Notes under the pieces: generated by a model
Seen by the model: the letters and a program-made list of their open reading frames with translations, nothing else
Databases searched by the model: none
What the model was told of the DNA's origin: nothing
Assembly (NCBI RefSeq): GCF_022230925.1
Contig: NZ_JAKKFH010000038.1
Span: 1 to 35,774 of the forward strand
Origin: Micromonospora alfalfae
GTDB lineage: Bacteria > Actinomycetota > Actinomycetes > Mycobacteriales > Micromonosporaceae
Length of the DNA stretch: 35,774 nucleotides
Direction of reading: 5' to 3'
In this document: positions 34,798 to 35,774 of the stretch, piece by piece
How the letters are laid out: every line of letters begins with the position of its first letter
How positions within the stretch are numbered: position 1 is the first letter of the stretch
Made by a program: the position numbers and the translations under genes

Positions 34798-34929
34798 CGG
34801 CACAGCGGGCACACCCGGGCCCCCGGGCGACCCGTGGGCCCCGCAGGGACACCCCCGGCGACACCGCCGACGCGACGCGGACGGGCCTCGGCCGGGGTGG
34901 CCGAGCCGTCGGATCGTTGCCGCGACCGT

Positions 34930-35613
34930 TCAGCCTGGCAGGAGCGCGGCCACCGCCAGCGCGGCGATGAGCGCGCTGGAGACCAGGCCGGTGACCAGCC
35001 GTCCACGCGGCCCGGTCAACGCCCGGCCGACCACAGTGCCACCGCCGGCGATGACCAGTTGCCAGCTCGCCGACGCCAGGAACACCCCGGCCACGAAGAG
35101 CGCCACCGGGGCCACGCCCGAGTCGGCAGTGTCCCGGCGGCCGAGCACCAGGGCGGTGAAGTAGAGCACCGTCATCGGGTTCAGCAGTGTCAACCCGAGC
35201 AGCGCCGCGTAGGCCCGCCCCGGAGTGCTCATGCCCCCACCGTCGCGTGCCGTCGGCGGTCGCTGCGAGCGGTGCGCGGACCACGTCCGCCACAGGCCGT
35301 GCCCGGCGAGACCCAGCAGGACCACTGCGGCGACCACCCGCAGGGGCCCGGCGACCGGTGCGATGATCCCGGCCAGGCCGGCGCCGCCGAGCACAGCCAC
35401 CACCGCATAGAGCCCGTCGGCCGTCGCCACCGCCAGCGCGGCGGCCGCACCCACCCGAAACGAGGTACGGGCGCTCAGCCCCAGAATGAGAATCGCTATC
35501 GCACCGACGGGTATGGCGACGCCGTAGCCGGCGACCAGACCGGCGAGGAACGCCCCGGTCACCGAAGTCGGTGCCGGGTCGAGGCTCGTCCCGGGAGCGG
35601 CCGCTGTCGACAC
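34930..35613 (-). CDS. LysE family exporter
   Basis: This 227-residue polytopic protein of the LysE/RhtB amino-acid exporter family has GYGVAIPVGAIAILILGLSARTSFRVG, then LAVATADGLYAVVAVLG. The mid-protein signature LLGLTLLNPMTVLYFTALVLG includes the family NP motif. Six hydrophobic helices are visible. It should export an amino acid or similar small solute; which one is unknown. The GTG at 35613 gives a 17-residue non-hydrophobic lead; the GTG at 35562 (VTGAFLAGLVAGYG) matches the usual family start and may be the true one. Neither has a clear ribosome-binding site. Confidence 0.85.
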   Translation of the reverse strand: MSTAAAPGTSLDPAPTSVTGAFLAGLVAGYGVAIPVGAIAILILGLSARTSFRVGAAAALAVATADGLYAVVAVLGGAGLAGIIAPVAGPLRVVAAVVLLGLAGHGLWRTWSAHRSQRPPTARDGGGMSTPGRAYAALLGLTLLNPMTVLYFTALVLGRRDTADSGVAPVALFVAGVFLASASWQLVIAGGGTVVGRALTGPRGRLVTGLVSSALIAALAVAALLPG

Positions 35614-35707
35614 ACGGCAGTCGCCGCACGGACAGGAACCTGCTTCGGGTACGCCTCAATCACACGCGCATCCTCCGCGCCGGACCCGCGCCCTCGCCAC
35701 CGATTTT

Positions 35708-35770
35708 CCCCGCGCCCCGCGCCCCGCGCCCCGCGCCCCGCGCCCCGCGCCCCGCGCCCCGCGCCCCGCG
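35708..35770. repeat. Heptanucleotide microsatellite, nine perfect copies of CCCCGCG
   Basis: Nine exact tandem copies of CCCCGCG fill 63 bases just before the window end; the next four bases break the pattern. It lies upstream of the LysE exporter gene, about 95 bases from its start, so length variation could affect that promoter. Assembly collapse or expansion is possible here. Confidence 0.9.
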
Positions 35771-35774
35771 AGAC

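Overview
The window is GC-rich actinobacterial DNA. Gene content and style point to the Micromonosporaceae (Micromonospora/Salinispora type): a conservon, a WhiJ-like XRE/DUF397 pair, an ECF42 sigma factor, a Gbn-like DNA-binding protein, an acVLRF1 protein, and dispersed palindromic repeats. This placement rests on gene families and codon style, since no rRNA or tRNA is present. About 34 protein genes are supported. No CRISPR array, tRNA, rRNA or insertion sequence was seen.

Layout. 1-2.9 kb: a truncated papain-like hydrolase gene, a small membrane protein, a degraded patch holding remnants of an alpha/beta hydrolase and an ABC-2 permease, a non-coding stretch with repeats, and a secreted C39-like protease. 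2.9-6.8 kb: a DedA membrane protein divergent from aconitase (acnA). 7-8.6 kb: a small Cys-rich protein divergent from an XRE regulator plus DUF397 pair. 8.7-10.3 kb: an ECF42 sigma factor with its YciI/DGPF partner. 10.4-14.4 kb: a four-gene conservon (cvnA-B-C-D), a membrane kinase and small-GTPase signalling module. 14.5-18.5 kb: a three-gene, overlapping terpenoid operon (P450, class I synthase, class II cyclase) resembling the Salinispora terp1 diterpenoid operon. 18.8-21.9 kb: DUF2630, a RIO-type kinase, a HAD phosphatase and a nitrilase-family amidohydrolase. 21.9-24.9 kb: an AcnR-like TetR regulator, then a tightly coupled trio of TIGR04222 membrane protein with a Gly/Cys tail, MNIO (DUF692) enzyme and partner protein. 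24.9-26.4 kb: an atypical SDR and a Mug-type DNA glycosylase. 26.5-32 kb: an ABC exporter, an enoyl-CoA hydratase, a Gbn-like protein, a CadD-like transporter and an ABC-F protein. 32.3-35.8 kb: a zinc metalloprotease, a SnoaL-like protein, a muconolactone-isomerase-like protein, acVLRF1, a LysE exporter, and a nine-copy heptanucleotide repeat at the window edge.

Connections. The same 18-bp near-palindrome (16 of 18 identical) lies upstream of acnA and in the nitrilase/TetR intergenic region. This fits the TetR protein being AcnR, controlling aconitase 18 kb away as well as its own locus. The TIGR04222-MNIO-partner trio looks like a peptide-modification system whose substrate would be the Cys-containing tail of a membrane protein; it is the best candidate for an undescribed system here. 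At least six genes show a TANNNT-like -10 box exactly six bases before the start codon, the signature of leaderless transcripts. The rule also fixes several starts, and shows that the hydrolase pseudogene has lost its start codon. Three ~80-bp palindromes of one family are scattered through the window; one lies within the 5' part of the Mug gene and another supplies that gene's stop codon.
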